Source: Pseudomonas putida
GTDB lineage: Bacteria; Pseudomonadota; Gammaproteobacteria; Pseudomonadales; Pseudomonadaceae
Length of the DNA: 64,000 nt
Direction: 5' to 3'
Assembly (NCBI RefSeq): GCF_002906855.1
Contig: NZ_MINI01000028.1
Span: 434,001-498,000, forward strand
In this document: piece by piece, positions 9,121 to 18,895 of the stretch
Layout: every line of letters starts with the position of its first letter
Position numbering within the stretch: position 1 is the first letter of the stretch
The notes under the pieces: model-generated
Database searches by the model: none
What the model was told of the DNA's origin: nothing
The model's input: the letters and a program-made list of their open reading frames with translations, nothing else
Translations under genes and position numbers: made by a program

Positions 9121-10002
9121 ATGTCCATCAGCGTTAAATCGAATAGAGCCCTGTTCGACCTCGACCTGTTGCGCGCCATCGTCGTGGTGGCCGATTGCGG
9201 CAGCTTCACCACGGCCGCCGCGCGCCTGCACTCGACCCAGTCGACCATCAGCCAGAAGGTGCGCCGCCTCGAAGACATGGTCGGCCATCGCCTGCTGGTG
9301 CGCGGCAACCGCGACGTGTTGCCGACCGACGCCGGCCAGACCTTGCTCGGTTATGCCCGGCACATGCTGGCGCTGAACGACCAGATGCTCGAAGCCCTGG
9401 CCGGGGCCATGGTCGGGGTCACAGTGCGCCTGGGCGTGCCCGAGGATTTCGTCGGCGGGCGCACCACCAATGCGCTGTCGGCGTTCAGCCGCCTGCACCC
9501 GCAGGTCAAGCTGGAAGTCACCAGTGGCCTGTGCCGCGACCTCAGCCAGGCCTACGACAATGGCGAGCTCGACCTGGTGCTGCTCAAGCAGCGGCGCAAC
9601 AGCCGCGAAGGCGTGGCCTGCTGGCCCGAGCGCCTGCAGTGGATCGACAGTGCACGCATGCCGGCGTTCGAGCTCGACCCGATTCCGCTGGTGACCTTCC
9701 CGCCACGGGGGCTGTACCGCGAAGACATGATCAGTGTCATCGAAGGCATGGGCCGGCGCTGGCGCATCAGCTTCACCAGTTCCAGCCTCAGCGGCATCCA
9801 GGCGGCAGTGGCCGACGGCATGGGCATCAGCCTGCTGCCACCGCGGGCGGCGACCGCTGAGCACCGGGTGCTGGGGCAGACGCAGGGGTTGCCGGAGGTG
9901 GACAGCTACGAGATCGTCATCGTGCACAAGCCGACGGCGGATGTGATGGTCAAGGATCTGGCCGGGGTGATGAGTCAGCTGTTGGCTGGCGGAGGGATCT
10001 GA
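9121..10002 (+). CDS. LysR family transcriptional regulator
   Basis: 293-aa LysR protein with an N-terminal helix-turn-helix (LLRAIVVVADCGSFTTAAA, RLHSTQSTISQKVRRLEDM) and a substrate-binding-type effector domain from about residue 95. The DLDLLRAIV opening and two-domain length are standard. A TTG at 9109 is also in frame, but the ATG at 9121 (MSISVKSNRALFDLD) is preferred. It lies 65 bp after ggt in the same direction and converges on the itaconate TRAP genes across a REP pair. Its target is unknown; ggt is the only adjacent candidate. Confidence 0.85.
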   Translation: MSISVKSNRALFDLDLLRAIVVVADCGSFTTAAARLHSTQSTISQKVRRLEDMVGHRLLVRGNRDVLPTDAGQTLLGYARHMLALNDQMLEALAGAMVGVTVRLGVPEDFVGGRTTNALSAFSRLHPQVKLEVTSGLCRDLSQAYDNGELDLVLLKQRRNSREGVACWPERLQWIDSARMPAFELDPIPLVTFPPRGLYREDMISVIEGMGRRWRISFTSSSLSGIQAAVADGMGISLLPPRAATAEHRVLGQTQGLPEVDSYEIVIVHKPTADVMVKDLAGVMSQLLAGGGI

Positions 10003-10031
10003 CTCTACTTTCAAGGCTTGCACAATTCCTT

Positions 10032-10133
10032 GCAGGAGCGGCCTTGCCCCGCGAACACCGGCGAGGCCGGTGCCAGACTATGCGGTTCATGGCAACGGCT
10101 TCGCCGGTGTTCGCGGGGCAAGCCCGCTCCTAC
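10032..10133. repeat. REP pair (inverted 43-bp copies)
   Basis: Copies at 10032-10074 and 10091-10133 are inverted repeats with four mismatches, separated by 16 bp. They carry the GGAGCGGGCTTGCCCCGCGAA core of P. putida REP sequences. Located between convergent genes, where such a pair can act as a transcript 3' end or supercoiling site. Confidence 0.85.
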
Positions 10134-10155
10134 ACGTATCTCATCAGCCCTGGCG

Positions 10156-11439
10156 TCAAGGCATACCCAACCACTCCGGCAGCGCCAGCGAGATGAATGG
10201 CACATAGGTCACCAGCACCAGGAACAGCAGCAGGATCGACAGCCACGGCAGCGCGGCGCGGATTGTCTGCCCCAGCGTCAGCCCGGTCACCGCCGAGGTG
10301 ACGAACAGGTTCAGCCCCACTGGCGGGTGCACCAGGCCGATCTCCATGTTCACCACCATCACGATGCCCAGGTGAATCGGGTCGATGCCCAGCTTCATGG
10401 CGATCGGGAAGAAGATCGGCGCCAGGATCAGGATGATCGCCGACGGCTCCATGAAGCTGCCGGCCACCAGCAGCACGATGTTGACCATGATCAGGAAACC
10501 GATCGGGGTCAGTCCCTCGGACATCACCCACTGGGTGATCTGCTGGGGGATCTGCTCGGTGGTCAGCACATGGGCGAAGAGCATGGCGTTGGCGATGATG
10601 AACAGCAGCATGATGGTCAGCCGGCCCGACTCCAGCAGCACTTTCGGGCAGTCACGCAGGCGCATGTCCTTGTACACGAACAGCGCGATGAACGCCGAGT
10701 AAACCGCCGCCACTGCCGCCGCTTCGGTGGGGGTGAACATGCCGCTGTAGATGCCGCCGAGGATGATCACCAGTAGCAACAGACCCCAGAACGCGCGCCG
10801 GGCGGTGCTCAGCCATTCAGTGAAGCTGGCCCGTGGCTGTGCCGGCAGTTTCTTGATGCGGGCGACGATGTAGATCGTCACCATCAGCGCTACACCGAGC
10901 AGGATGCCCGGCACCACGCCGGCCATGAACAGCTTGCCGACCGAGGTCTCGGTGGCCGCCGAGTACACCACCATGACGATCGACGGCGGGATCAGGATGC
11001 CCAGGGTGCCGGCGTTGCAGATGATCCCTGCGCCGAATTCGCGTGGGTAGCCAGAGCGCACCATGCCGGCCACGGCAATCGAACCGACGGCGGCCACGGT
11101 GGCCGGCGACGAACCCGATAGTGCGGCGAACAGCATGCACGCCAGCACCGCGGCTATCGCCAGGCCACCACGGATATGGCCGACACAGGCGTTGGCGAAG
11201 TCGATCAGGCGCTGGGCTACCCCACCGGTGGTCATGAACGCGCCCGACAGCAGGAAGAAGGGGATGGCCAGGAAGGTGTAGCTGTCGGAGGTCTCGAACA
11301 ACTTGATCGCCAGCGAGCTGAGCGAGTCCTGGCTGAACAGCAGGATCGACAGCGCTCCCGACAGGCCCAGGGAGATGGCGATGGGCACGCCGAGGAACAT
11401 GAACACGAACAGCAGCAGGAACAGGCAGATAACCGTCAT
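10156..11439 (-). CDS. dctM: TRAP transporter large permease (DctM), itaconate cluster
   Basis: 427-aa polytopic membrane protein with 10 or more hydrophobic segments. DctM marks include FLGVPIAISLGLSG at the N-terminus, the SGSSPATVAAVGSIA region, and NMEIGLVHPPVGLNLFV near the C-terminus. It is the main translocation subunit of a tripartite ATP-independent periplasmic transporter driven by a sodium gradient. Its start codon overlaps the dctQ stop (TGATG). Position in the itaconate cluster suggests itaconate or a related dicarboxylate as substrate, as in P. aeruginosa PA0886. Confidence 0.93.
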   Translation of the reverse strand: MTVICLFLLLFVFMFLGVPIAISLGLSGALSILLFSQDSLSSLAIKLFETSDSYTFLAIPFFLLSGAFMTTGGVAQRLIDFANACVGHIRGGLAIAAVLACMLFAALSGSSPATVAAVGSIAVAGMVRSGYPREFGAGIICNAGTLGILIPPSIVMVVYSAATETSVGKLFMAGVVPGILLGVALMVTIYIVARIKKLPAQPRASFTEWLSTARRAFWGLLLLVIILGGIYSGMFTPTEAAAVAAVYSAFIALFVYKDMRLRDCPKVLLESGRLTIMLLFIIANAMLFAHVLTTEQIPQQITQWVMSEGLTPIGFLIMVNIVLLVAGSFMEPSAIILILAPIFFPIAMKLGIDPIHLGIVMVVNMEIGLVHPPVGLNLFVTSAVTGLTLGQTIRAALPWLSILLLFLVLVTYVPFISLALPEWLGMP

Positions 11440-12071
11440 CAGTGGTGCTCCTCACCGGGGTTGGCCAGCTTGCTGGCTTCGGCGGCCTCGTCGGCCAGGC
11501 CCAGGCCGTACTGGCGGTGGGTGAACAGGCGGTAGAGGATTTCCAGGTAGCGGATGATCACCAGGGCGAAACCGAACGGTACGATCAGCGCGATATGGCC
11601 GACCTTGATGCCGTAGCGGTCGAGGTCCTCTGCACCGATGCCGGCCACCAGCACCGCGCTGACCCACTTGATGCTGGCTACCAGGAACAGCCCGGCATAG
11701 GCCAGGCAGCAGGCGCAGGCAATCATCGCCAGCACCCGTTGCACCGGCTTGGGCGTGCGTCGCACCAGCACATCGACGCCGAGGTGGCCGGCGGTGCGCA
11801 CGCCATAAGAGATACCGAAAAAGATCAGCCAGCCGAACAGCGCCTTGGTCAGGGCGATGCTCCAGGTCATTTCCTGGGCGTAGGCCATCAAGTGATCGCC
11901 GATGCTCAGCAGGGCGTCACTGGCGAAAGCCCAGTGATCACTGAGCGTGTAGAACATCGTGTAGAGGTTGTTCAGCGCCACGTAGAGAAAGGTCACCAAG
12001 GTCATGGCCGCCAGGAGAAAGGCGATCATGCCTTCCTCGAAGTGCTCCCAGACACGCCTGAGCGATTGCAT
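11439..12071 (-). CDS. dctQ: TRAP transporter small permease (DctQ), itaconate cluster
   Basis: 210-aa membrane protein with four hydrophobic helices and the family motif GVRTAGHLGVDVLVRR near residue 95. DctQ links the periplasmic binding protein to DctM. The open frame begins at 12104, but the ATG at 12071 (MQSLRRVWEHFEEG) has GGAG 8 nt upstream. It overlaps dctM by one base. A strong hairpin separates it from dctP, a common arrangement that lets the binding protein be made in excess. Confidence 0.9.
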   Translation of the reverse strand: MQSLRRVWEHFEEGMIAFLLAAMTLVTFLYVALNNLYTMFYTLSDHWAFASDALLSIGDHLMAYAQEMTWSIALTKALFGWLIFFGISYGVRTAGHLGVDVLVRRTPKPVQRVLAMIACACCLAYAGLFLVASIKWVSAVLVAGIGAEDLDRYGIKVGHIALIVPFGFALVIIRYLEILYRLFTHRQYGLGLADEAAEASKLANPGEEHH

Positions 12072-12098
12072 AGGAATTCTCCAGACAGAGAGAGGGCA

Positions 12099-12121
12099 GG
12101 CCACCCGTGGAGCGGGTGGCC
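12099..12121 (-). terminator. Intercistronic hairpin between dctP and dctQ
   Basis: GGCCACCCG (12099-12107) pairs perfectly with CGGGTGGCC (12113-12121) around a 5-nt loop. No U tract follows, so partial termination or protection of the dctP mRNA 3' end is more likely than a full stop. It lies 28 bp upstream of the dctQ start. Confidence 0.55.
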
Positions 12122-12141
12122 GGGGCAGGGCGCAAGAAGGG

Positions 12142-13344
<1,203 letters not shown>

Positions 13345-13350
13345 GTATGT

Positions 13351-14169
13351 TCAGCCGAGACTCCCAGCCACCAACCGCTGCGCCCGCAACAGCACCGGGG
13401 CATCGACCATCTGCCCCTCCAGCTGGAAGGCCCCGGCACCGTTGGCTGCTTCACTCGCCGCCAGCACTCGCCGCGCCCATGCCAGCGCTTCGGCACTCGG
13501 CGCCAGCGCTGCATGGATCACCGCCACCTGCTGCGGATGAATGCACAACGCCCCGCCATACCCCATGTCATAGGCATGCCGCACGGCCCGCTGCAGCCCC
13601 TCGGCATCGGCGATGGCCGGGAACACCCCATCCAGCGGCGGCAGCAGGTCGGCCCCCCGTGAATGTAGCTGCACCGCCATGCGCGCCTGGTCGAGAAACT
13701 GCCGGGCCGCCTCGCTCTCGGTGTTCAAGCCCAGGTCCAGCGCCAGGTCGAGGCTGCCGAACGACAAGCGCTCGACACCTTCTGCCGCAGCAATCTGTGC
13801 CAGTGCCAGCAAGCCCTTGGCACTCTCGATGATTGGCCACACGGGCTTGCCGCCGTGGAAGGCCACCGCGACCTGAGTGGCGTTCTCCACCTTGGGTAAC
13901 AGCAGCCCGGCGACCCCCGGCTGCTGTGCGCAGAAGGCCAGGTCGGTGGCGTGTTGCGGATGCTGTGGCGCGTTGACCCGCACCCATACCGAGGCCTGCG
14001 GCGTGGCCTGCAGAAACGCGGCCAGGTTGTCGCGGGCCTGCTGCTTCAGCGCCTCCTCGACGGCATCCTCGAAGTCGACGATCACCACATCGGCACCTGC
14101 CGCCAAGGCCTTGGCGAAACGTTCAGGCCGGCTGCCAGGCACGAACAGGGCGGAGCGCACCACGCTCAT
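13351..14169 (-). CDS. ccl: CitE-like citramalyl-CoA lyase
   Basis: 272-aa HpcH/HpaI-CitE superfamily TIM barrel. Marks are ALFVPGSRPERFAKALAAG and VVIVDFEDAVEE at the N-terminus, then SFGSLDLALDLG near residue 143. In itaconate degradation this enzyme splits (S)-citramalyl-CoA into acetyl-CoA and pyruvate. The gene order CoA-transferase, lyase, TRAP transporter matches P. aeruginosa PA0882-PA0886, where PA0883 has this role. The start overlaps the CoA-transferase stop by 4 bp, so the two are translationally coupled. Confidence 0.87.
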   Translation of the reverse strand: MSVVRSALFVPGSRPERFAKALAAGADVVIVDFEDAVEEALKQQARDNLAAFLQATPQASVWVRVNAPQHPQHATDLAFCAQQPGVAGLLLPKVENATQVAVAFHGGKPVWPIIESAKGLLALAQIAAAEGVERLSFGSLDLALDLGLNTESEAARQFLDQARMAVQLHSRGADLLPPLDGVFPAIADAEGLQRAVRHAYDMGYGGALCIHPQQVAVIHAALAPSAEALAWARRVLAASEAANGAGAFQLEGQMVDAPVLLRAQRLVAGSLG

Positions 14170-15365
14170 ACAACGCCTCCTACGGCCAGGCTGGCGCGCT
14201 GTTCGGCGCTCAAGCCCAGTTCAGCGAGGATGCCCGCAGTGTGCTGCCCCAGCGCCGGTACGGCGTCCATGCGTGGGGTGAAGGCGGCATTGCGCCCCGG
14301 AGGCAGCAGCGACGGCAACTTGCCGGCCGGGCTATCGACTTCACGCCAGCTGTCGCGGGCCTGCAGCTGCGGGTGCTGCCACACGCCGTGCATGTCGTTG
14401 ACCCGGGCGTTGGCGATCTGGGCGTCATCCAGGCGCGCCACCACCTCGTCGAGCGACAGGGCGGCGAAACGCTCGACGATGATCTGGCGCAGCACCTCGC
14501 GGTTTTCCGAGCGCTTGAAGTTGGCGCTGAAGCGGTCGTCGCTGGCCAACGCCGGGTCGAGCAGTACCTTTTCGCAGAACAGTGCCCATTCCCGTTCGTT
14601 CTGCAGGCCGAGCATGATCGTGCCGCCACCGCCGGTGGGGAACGGCCCGTACGGGTAGATGGTCGAGTGCGAGGCGCCCGCGCGCGGTGGGGGCGGCGCG
14701 CCGTCGTAGGCGTAGTACATCGGGTAGCCCATCCACTCCACCAGGCTTTCCAGCATCGACACGTCGATGCGGCTGCCCAGGCCGGTCTTGTCGCGCAGCA
14801 GCAGCGCCGACAGCACGCCGGTATAGGCATACATGCCAGCGGCGATGTCGGCGATCGAACAGCCGGCCTTGGCCATTTCCTCGTCGCCAGGGCCGCCGGT
14901 CACCGAGAGGAAGCCGCCCTCGCTCTGGATCAGCAGGTCGTAGGCCTTCTTCTTTTCATACGGGCCGCCTGCGCCGTAGCCGGAAATGTCGCAGACGATC
15001 AGGCGCGGAAAGCGCTGGTGCAAGGCGTCGAACGACAGGCCCATGCGTGCGGCGGCGCCGGGTGCAAGGTTTTGCACGAGCACGTCGGCCTTGGCCAGCA
15101 GGGCGTCGAGGATGCCGTCGGCGGCCTGCTGCTTGAGGTCGAGGGTGAGGCTTTCCTTGGAGCGGTTGGTCCACACGAAGTGCGAGGCCAGGCCGTCGAC
15201 GCGCTGGTCGTAGCCACGGGCGAAGTCGCCGCTGCCGGGCCGTTCGACCTTGATCACGCGGGCGCCCAGGTCGGCCAGCTGGCGGGTGCAGAAGGGCGCG
15301 GCGATGGCATGTTCCAGGCTGACGACGGTGATGCCGTCCAGCGGGCGGGGTGCAGTTTGGGTCAT
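14166..15365 (-). CDS. ict: Class III CoA-transferase, itaconate CoA-transferase
   Basis: 399-aa CaiB/BaiF family protein. It moves CoA, probably from succinyl-CoA, onto itaconate. The catalytic aspartate of the family is Asp173 in SIADIAAGMYAYTG. Other marks are ADLGARVIKVERPGSGDFAR at residues 31-50 and GLGSRIDVSMLESLVEWMG. The length fits the family. It sits between the MmgE/PrpD gene (18-bp gap) and the citramalyl-CoA lyase gene (4-bp overlap). Substrate assignment rests on gene context equal to PA0882. Confidence 0.87.
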   Translation of the reverse strand: MTQTAPRPLDGITVVSLEHAIAAPFCTRQLADLGARVIKVERPGSGDFARGYDQRVDGLASHFVWTNRSKESLTLDLKQQAADGILDALLAKADVLVQNLAPGAAARMGLSFDALHQRFPRLIVCDISGYGAGGPYEKKKAYDLLIQSEGGFLSVTGGPGDEEMAKAGCSIADIAAGMYAYTGVLSALLLRDKTGLGSRIDVSMLESLVEWMGYPMYYAYDGAPPPPRAGASHSTIYPYGPFPTGGGGTIMLGLQNEREWALFCEKVLLDPALASDDRFSANFKRSENREVLRQIIVERFAALSLDEVVARLDDAQIANARVNDMHGVWQHPQLQARDSWREVDSPAGKLPSLLPPGRNAAFTPRMDAVPALGQHTAGILAELGLSAEQRASLAVGGVV

Positions 15366-15383
15366 GGGGTCACCTGTTCGTCA

Positions 15384-16733
15384 TCAGTGCAGTGCGGCCA
15401 GCGATTGCGTATCGCGCAGTTGCCAGACCTGCTCGATCAGGGCCTGGCCCTGGGCCGGGCTGCGGGCACCGGAATAGGCCAGCAGGCGCTGGAACTTGGC
15501 TTCCAGCTCCGGGCGCGAAAGGGTGTTGCCGGGGTCGCCCTTGGGTTCGTCGATGGCGGCGTTGAAGTGACGGCCATCGTGGCAGGAGACTTCGACCCGG
15601 CCCAGCCAGCGGGCGGGGTAAGCGGCATCCACTTCGGGGTCCAGCTGCATTTCCACCTTTTCACGGAAGCTGGCAACCCGTGGGTCAGTCAGCGCCAGGT
15701 CGCGGAATTCAATGAGCTGCGCACTGCCATGCACGGCGATCAGGCCGAGCACGGTGCCCATGGAGAACTTGGCCTGGTGCACAGTGGTTGGCGTGGTGAC
15801 CCGCCCGAGCACATCGATGGCGCCCTGGTGCACGCGGGTAACCACCTTGGCGATCTGCTCATGCTTCAGGCCTTCGCGTTGCATCAGCTGCAACAGCGCA
15901 TCGGCGGCGGGATGGGTATGGCGGCACGAGGCGTGGAACTTGAACGAGGTTTCCGCCAGCGCCCAGCGGCTGCCCAGGCGGTCGCTCAGGCGTGCTGGGT
16001 CGGCGTCGCTGGACATGCCGGCGGCCAGGCCCTGGTCCCCTTCGAGGATGTTGCGCGCGCCGCTCAGGCCATCGGCGGTCAGGTAGGCGGCGAGCAGGCC
16101 ATCGGCGGCGGCCTTGGCGGTGTGCAGCTGCTTGGAGTCGGCAGCATCGCGCAGGAACTCCCAAAGCCCGGCGGCCTGGGTGCCGGCGCTGCCGAGCAGG
16201 TTGATGAACTGGTCCTTGTCGAAGGCCAGCAGCTTGCCCACTCCCACGGCAGCGGCCAGGGTGCCGACGGTAGCGGTGGTGTGGAAGATGCGGTAATGCG
16301 AACGGCCGAGGAACTCACCGATACGGATGCCTGCCTCATAGCCGGCGACGCTGGCCAGCAGCAGGTCCTGGCCGGACTTGCCGAGGTCCTGGGCCGCTGC
16401 CAGCACGGCGGAGAACACCACCGTGGCCGGGTGCAGCACCGAGCTGTTGTGCAGGTCGTCCTGCTCGACCAGGTGCGAAGCGGCGCCGTTGACCAGCGCG
16501 GCGAAGTAGGGCGATGAGCTGCGCCCGCTGGTCAGCACGCGGGCGTTGTCTTGGGCGGGGCCCATGCGTTCGGCATAGCGTTCGAACAGCGGGATCGGGT
16601 GCGCGCCCTGGCTGGCCAGGGTCGAGCCGAGCCAGTCGAGGAACAGGTCTTCGGTGCGGTCGAGCACATGGCCAGGAATCTGTGCGTATTGCAGGTCGGC
16701 GAGGAAGCCTGCCAGGGCTTGGGTAGCTTGCAT
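15384..16733 (-). CDS. MmgE/PrpD family protein of the itaconate cluster
   Basis: 449-aa protein of the MmgE/PrpD superfamily, which includes 2-methylcitrate dehydratase and cis-aconitate decarboxylase. Marks are LFLDWLGSTLASQGAHP near residue 30, NGAASHLVEQDDLHNSSVLHP near 83, and KFHASCRHTHPAADALL near 265. Its homologue lies at the same place in P. aeruginosa (PA0881). The exact reaction is not established to my knowledge; isomerisation or processing of itaconate-related acids is a guess. It starts 10 bp after the acyl-CoA dehydrogenase stop. Confidence 0.85.
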   Translation of the reverse strand: MQATQALAGFLADLQYAQIPGHVLDRTEDLFLDWLGSTLASQGAHPIPLFERYAERMGPAQDNARVLTSGRSSSPYFAALVNGAASHLVEQDDLHNSSVLHPATVVFSAVLAAAQDLGKSGQDLLLASVAGYEAGIRIGEFLGRSHYRIFHTTATVGTLAAAVGVGKLLAFDKDQFINLLGSAGTQAAGLWEFLRDAADSKQLHTAKAAADGLLAAYLTADGLSGARNILEGDQGLAAGMSSDADPARLSDRLGSRWALAETSFKFHASCRHTHPAADALLQLMQREGLKHEQIAKVVTRVHQGAIDVLGRVTTPTTVHQAKFSMGTVLGLIAVHGSAQLIEFRDLALTDPRVASFREKVEMQLDPEVDAAYPARWLGRVEVSCHDGRHFNAAIDEPKGDPGNTLSRPELEAKFQRLLAYSGARSPAQGQALIEQVWQLRDTQSLAALH

Positions 16734-16743
16734 GCTCAGGCCC

Positions 16744-17907
16744 TCAGAAGCTGCGTGGCAGTTCGAGCAGGTGCTCGGCCACGTAGGACAGGATCAGGTT
16801 GGTGGAGATCGGCGCCACCTGGTACAGGCGGGTTTCGCGGAACTTGCGCTCGACGTCGTATTCGCAGGCGAAGCCGAAGCCGCCGTGGGTCTGCAGGCAG
16901 GCATTGGCCGCCTCCCACGAGGCCTTGGCCGCCAGGTACTTGGCCATGTTGGCGCTGGCCCCGGCGTTCTGCCCGCTGTCGTACTCGGCGCAGGCGCGCC
17001 AGCGCATCAGGTCGGCGGCCTCGATCTCGATATGGGCTTCGGCGATGGGGAACTGCACGCCCTGGTTCTGCCCGATCGGGCGGCCGAACACCACGCGGTC
17101 ACGGGCGTAGGCGCTGGCCTTTTCGACGAACCAGCGGCCATCACCGATGCACTCGGCGGCGATCAGCGTGCGCTCGGCATTGAGGCCGTCGAGGATGTAG
17201 CGAAAGCCCTTGCCTTCCTCGCCGATCAGGCTGCTGGCCGGCAACTCGAGGTTGTCGAAGAACAGCTCGTTGGTCTCGTGGTTGACCATGTTGGCGATGG
17301 GCTGCACGCTCAGGCCGCTGCCGATGGCTTCACGCAGGTCGACCAGGAAGATCGACATGCCTTCGGATTTCTTCTTCACCTCCGGCAAGGGGGTAGTGCG
17401 TGCCAGCAGGATCATCAGGTCCGAGTGCTGGATGCGCGAGATCCACACCTTCTGGCCATTGATCACATACTTGTCGCCCTGGCGCACGGCGGTGGTCTTG
17501 ATCTTGGTGGTGTCGGTGCCGGTGGTGGGCTCAGTCACGCCCATCGACTGCAGGCGCAGTTCGCCGCTGGCCAGCTTGGGCAGGTAATGGCGCTTCTGTT
17601 CCTCGCTGCCGTGGCGCAGCAGGGTGAACATGTTGTACATCTGCCCGTGCACGGTGCCGGAGTTGCCACCGCAGGCGTTCACCTCTTCGAGGATAACCGA
17701 GGCCTCGGCCAGGCCCAGGCCCGAGCCGCCGTATTCTTCGGGGATCATCGCCGACAGCCAGCCAGCATCGGTCATGGCCTTGACGAAGGCTTCCGGGAAG
17801 CCCTTTTCTTCATCGATCTTGCGCCAGTAGCAGGCGTCGAACTCGGCGCACAAGGCGCGCACGCCTTCGCGGATGGCGTTGAGGTCATCGCTGTTATACG
17901 TATGCAT
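16744..17907 (-). CDS. Acyl-CoA dehydrogenase family protein, unusual active site
   Basis: 387-aa flavoprotein of the acyl-CoA dehydrogenase fold, with MGVTEPTTGTDTTKI and the C-terminal GGFGFACEYDVERKFRE region. Where most family members have IYEGT with the catalytic glutamate, this protein reads LYQVAPIST, so the usual base is missing. It may use another residue or catalyse a different reaction. The ATG at 17907 (MHTYNSDDLNAIREG) is chosen over an upstream start at 17973 that would overlap the hydratase gene. P. aeruginosa has a homologue at the same position (PA0879). Confidence 0.87.
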   Translation of the reverse strand: MHTYNSDDLNAIREGVRALCAEFDACYWRKIDEEKGFPEAFVKAMTDAGWLSAMIPEEYGGSGLGLAEASVILEEVNACGGNSGTVHGQMYNMFTLLRHGSEEQKRHYLPKLASGELRLQSMGVTEPTTGTDTTKIKTTAVRQGDKYVINGQKVWISRIQHSDLMILLARTTPLPEVKKKSEGMSIFLVDLREAIGSGLSVQPIANMVNHETNELFFDNLELPASSLIGEEGKGFRYILDGLNAERTLIAAECIGDGRWFVEKASAYARDRVVFGRPIGQNQGVQFPIAEAHIEIEAADLMRWRACAEYDSGQNAGASANMAKYLAAKASWEAANACLQTHGGFGFACEYDVERKFRETRLYQVAPISTNLILSYVAEHLLELPRSF

Positions 17908-17929
17908 GGGGGATGTTCCCTGTCTGGTA

Positions 17930-18769
17930 TCAGTCAAAAAGCACGTCGGCGCTCTGCGCCACGCCAGCGGCATTGCCGGCCCACAGCTGGGCCTGGCCTG
18001 GTGCGCTGATGCGCCCGGCCACTTCGAACGGAGTCGGCACGGTCAGCGGGCGTACGCCGCGGTAGGCGAAATGGCGCACGTGCTTGTCGGGGTTGGCGCG
18101 GATGAATGCGCGCAGGTTCAAGGTGGCAATCATCGGGCCGTGCACGACCAGGCCGGCGTAGCCCTCGGTTTCGCTGACGTAGGGGAAGTCGTAGTGGATG
18201 CGATGGCCGTTGAAGGTCACGGCGGAGTAGCGGAACAGCAGCGTCGGCGTCGGCGCGACCGCTTCGCTCCAGTCGGCCGGCGCGTCGGCCGGGGCGCTGT
18301 CGAGCTTGGGCGGGTTGGGCTCGCGGTAGACGATGTCCTGCTCTTCGCGCACGCACAGCTGGCCGTGTTGCGAGTAGTCGTGACGCACGGTGACGAACAG
18401 CAGGGCGCCGGTGCGGCCGTGCTTTTCCTCGATGTGCTGGATGGTCGACAGGCGATGGGCTTCGGCGCCGACCTTGAGCGGGGCGATGAACTCGACCCGG
18501 CCCCCGGCCCACATGCGGTTACGGTTGTCGGCCGGGGGCAGGAAGCCGCCGCGTGCCGGGTGGCCGTCCGGGCCCAGTTGCGACTCGGCCACCGGCTCCT
18601 GGAAGAAGCACCACATCCACAGCGGTGGCAGGGGTTGGCCGGCGGCAGGAGCGGTTTCGCCGAAGGTGGCGGCGATGCGCTTGATCAGGTTGCGGCTGAG
18701 CTCATCGACGGCCTCTTCCGTGCGGCCGATCCAGGCGCTGTAGTCGATGGGCGGGTGGGAAGCAGTCAT
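17930..18769 (-). CDS. ich: Itaconyl-CoA hydratase, MaoC/HTD2-like
   Basis: 279-aa double hot-dog protein of the mesaconyl-C4-CoA hydratase/HTD2 type. The C-terminal half has the hydratase signature FNGHRIHYDFPYVSETEGY and GLVVHGP at about residues 195-220. It adds water to itaconyl-CoA to give citramalyl-CoA. Three in-frame ATGs occur at 18787, 18775 and 18769. The last (MTASHPP) has AGAGG 9 nt upstream and is preferred. AACAACAA (complement of 18788-18795) just before the ribosome site is a good Hfq/Crc target candidate. It is the first gene of the enzyme operon, matching PA0878. Confidence 0.87.
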   Translation of the reverse strand: MTASHPPIDYSAWIGRTEEAVDELSRNLIKRIAATFGETAPAAGQPLPPLWMWCFFQEPVAESQLGPDGHPARGGFLPPADNRNRMWAGGRVEFIAPLKVGAEAHRLSTIQHIEEKHGRTGALLFVTVRHDYSQHGQLCVREEQDIVYREPNPPKLDSAPADAPADWSEAVAPTPTLLFRYSAVTFNGHRIHYDFPYVSETEGYAGLVVHGPMIATLNLRAFIRANPDKHVRHFAYRGVRPLTVPTPFEVAGRISAPGQAQLWAGNAAGVAQSADVLFD

Positions 18770-18832
18770 AACCATGGGCCTCTGCATTTGTTGTTATGGG
18801 CCGATCATGCGAGGTGCCCGGCATTCTGTGAA

Positions 18833-18872
18833 TTTGCATTTGTGTAAGGCAGCGTTCATGTATGCTGAACGC
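18833..18872. promoter_or_regulatory. Itaconate-regulator operator in the divergent promoter region
   Basis: Perfect inverted repeat GCGTTCA (18852-18858) and TGAACGC (18866-18872) with a 7-nt spacer, fitting the LysR T-N11-A rule, preceded by GCATTTGTGTAAGGCA (18836-18851). It ends 23 bp before the regulator start and begins about 64 bp upstream of the hydratase start, so it can serve both genes. A near copy lies upstream of dctP. Confidence 0.78.
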
Positions 18873-18895
18873 CATCGCCACGACCGGACCTCCCC

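Noticed and set aside
14241..16517. 758-codon open frame opposite the CoA-transferase and MmgE/PrpD genes
   Set aside because: Antisense shadow of two well-supported genes; no family resemblance and no ribosome site.
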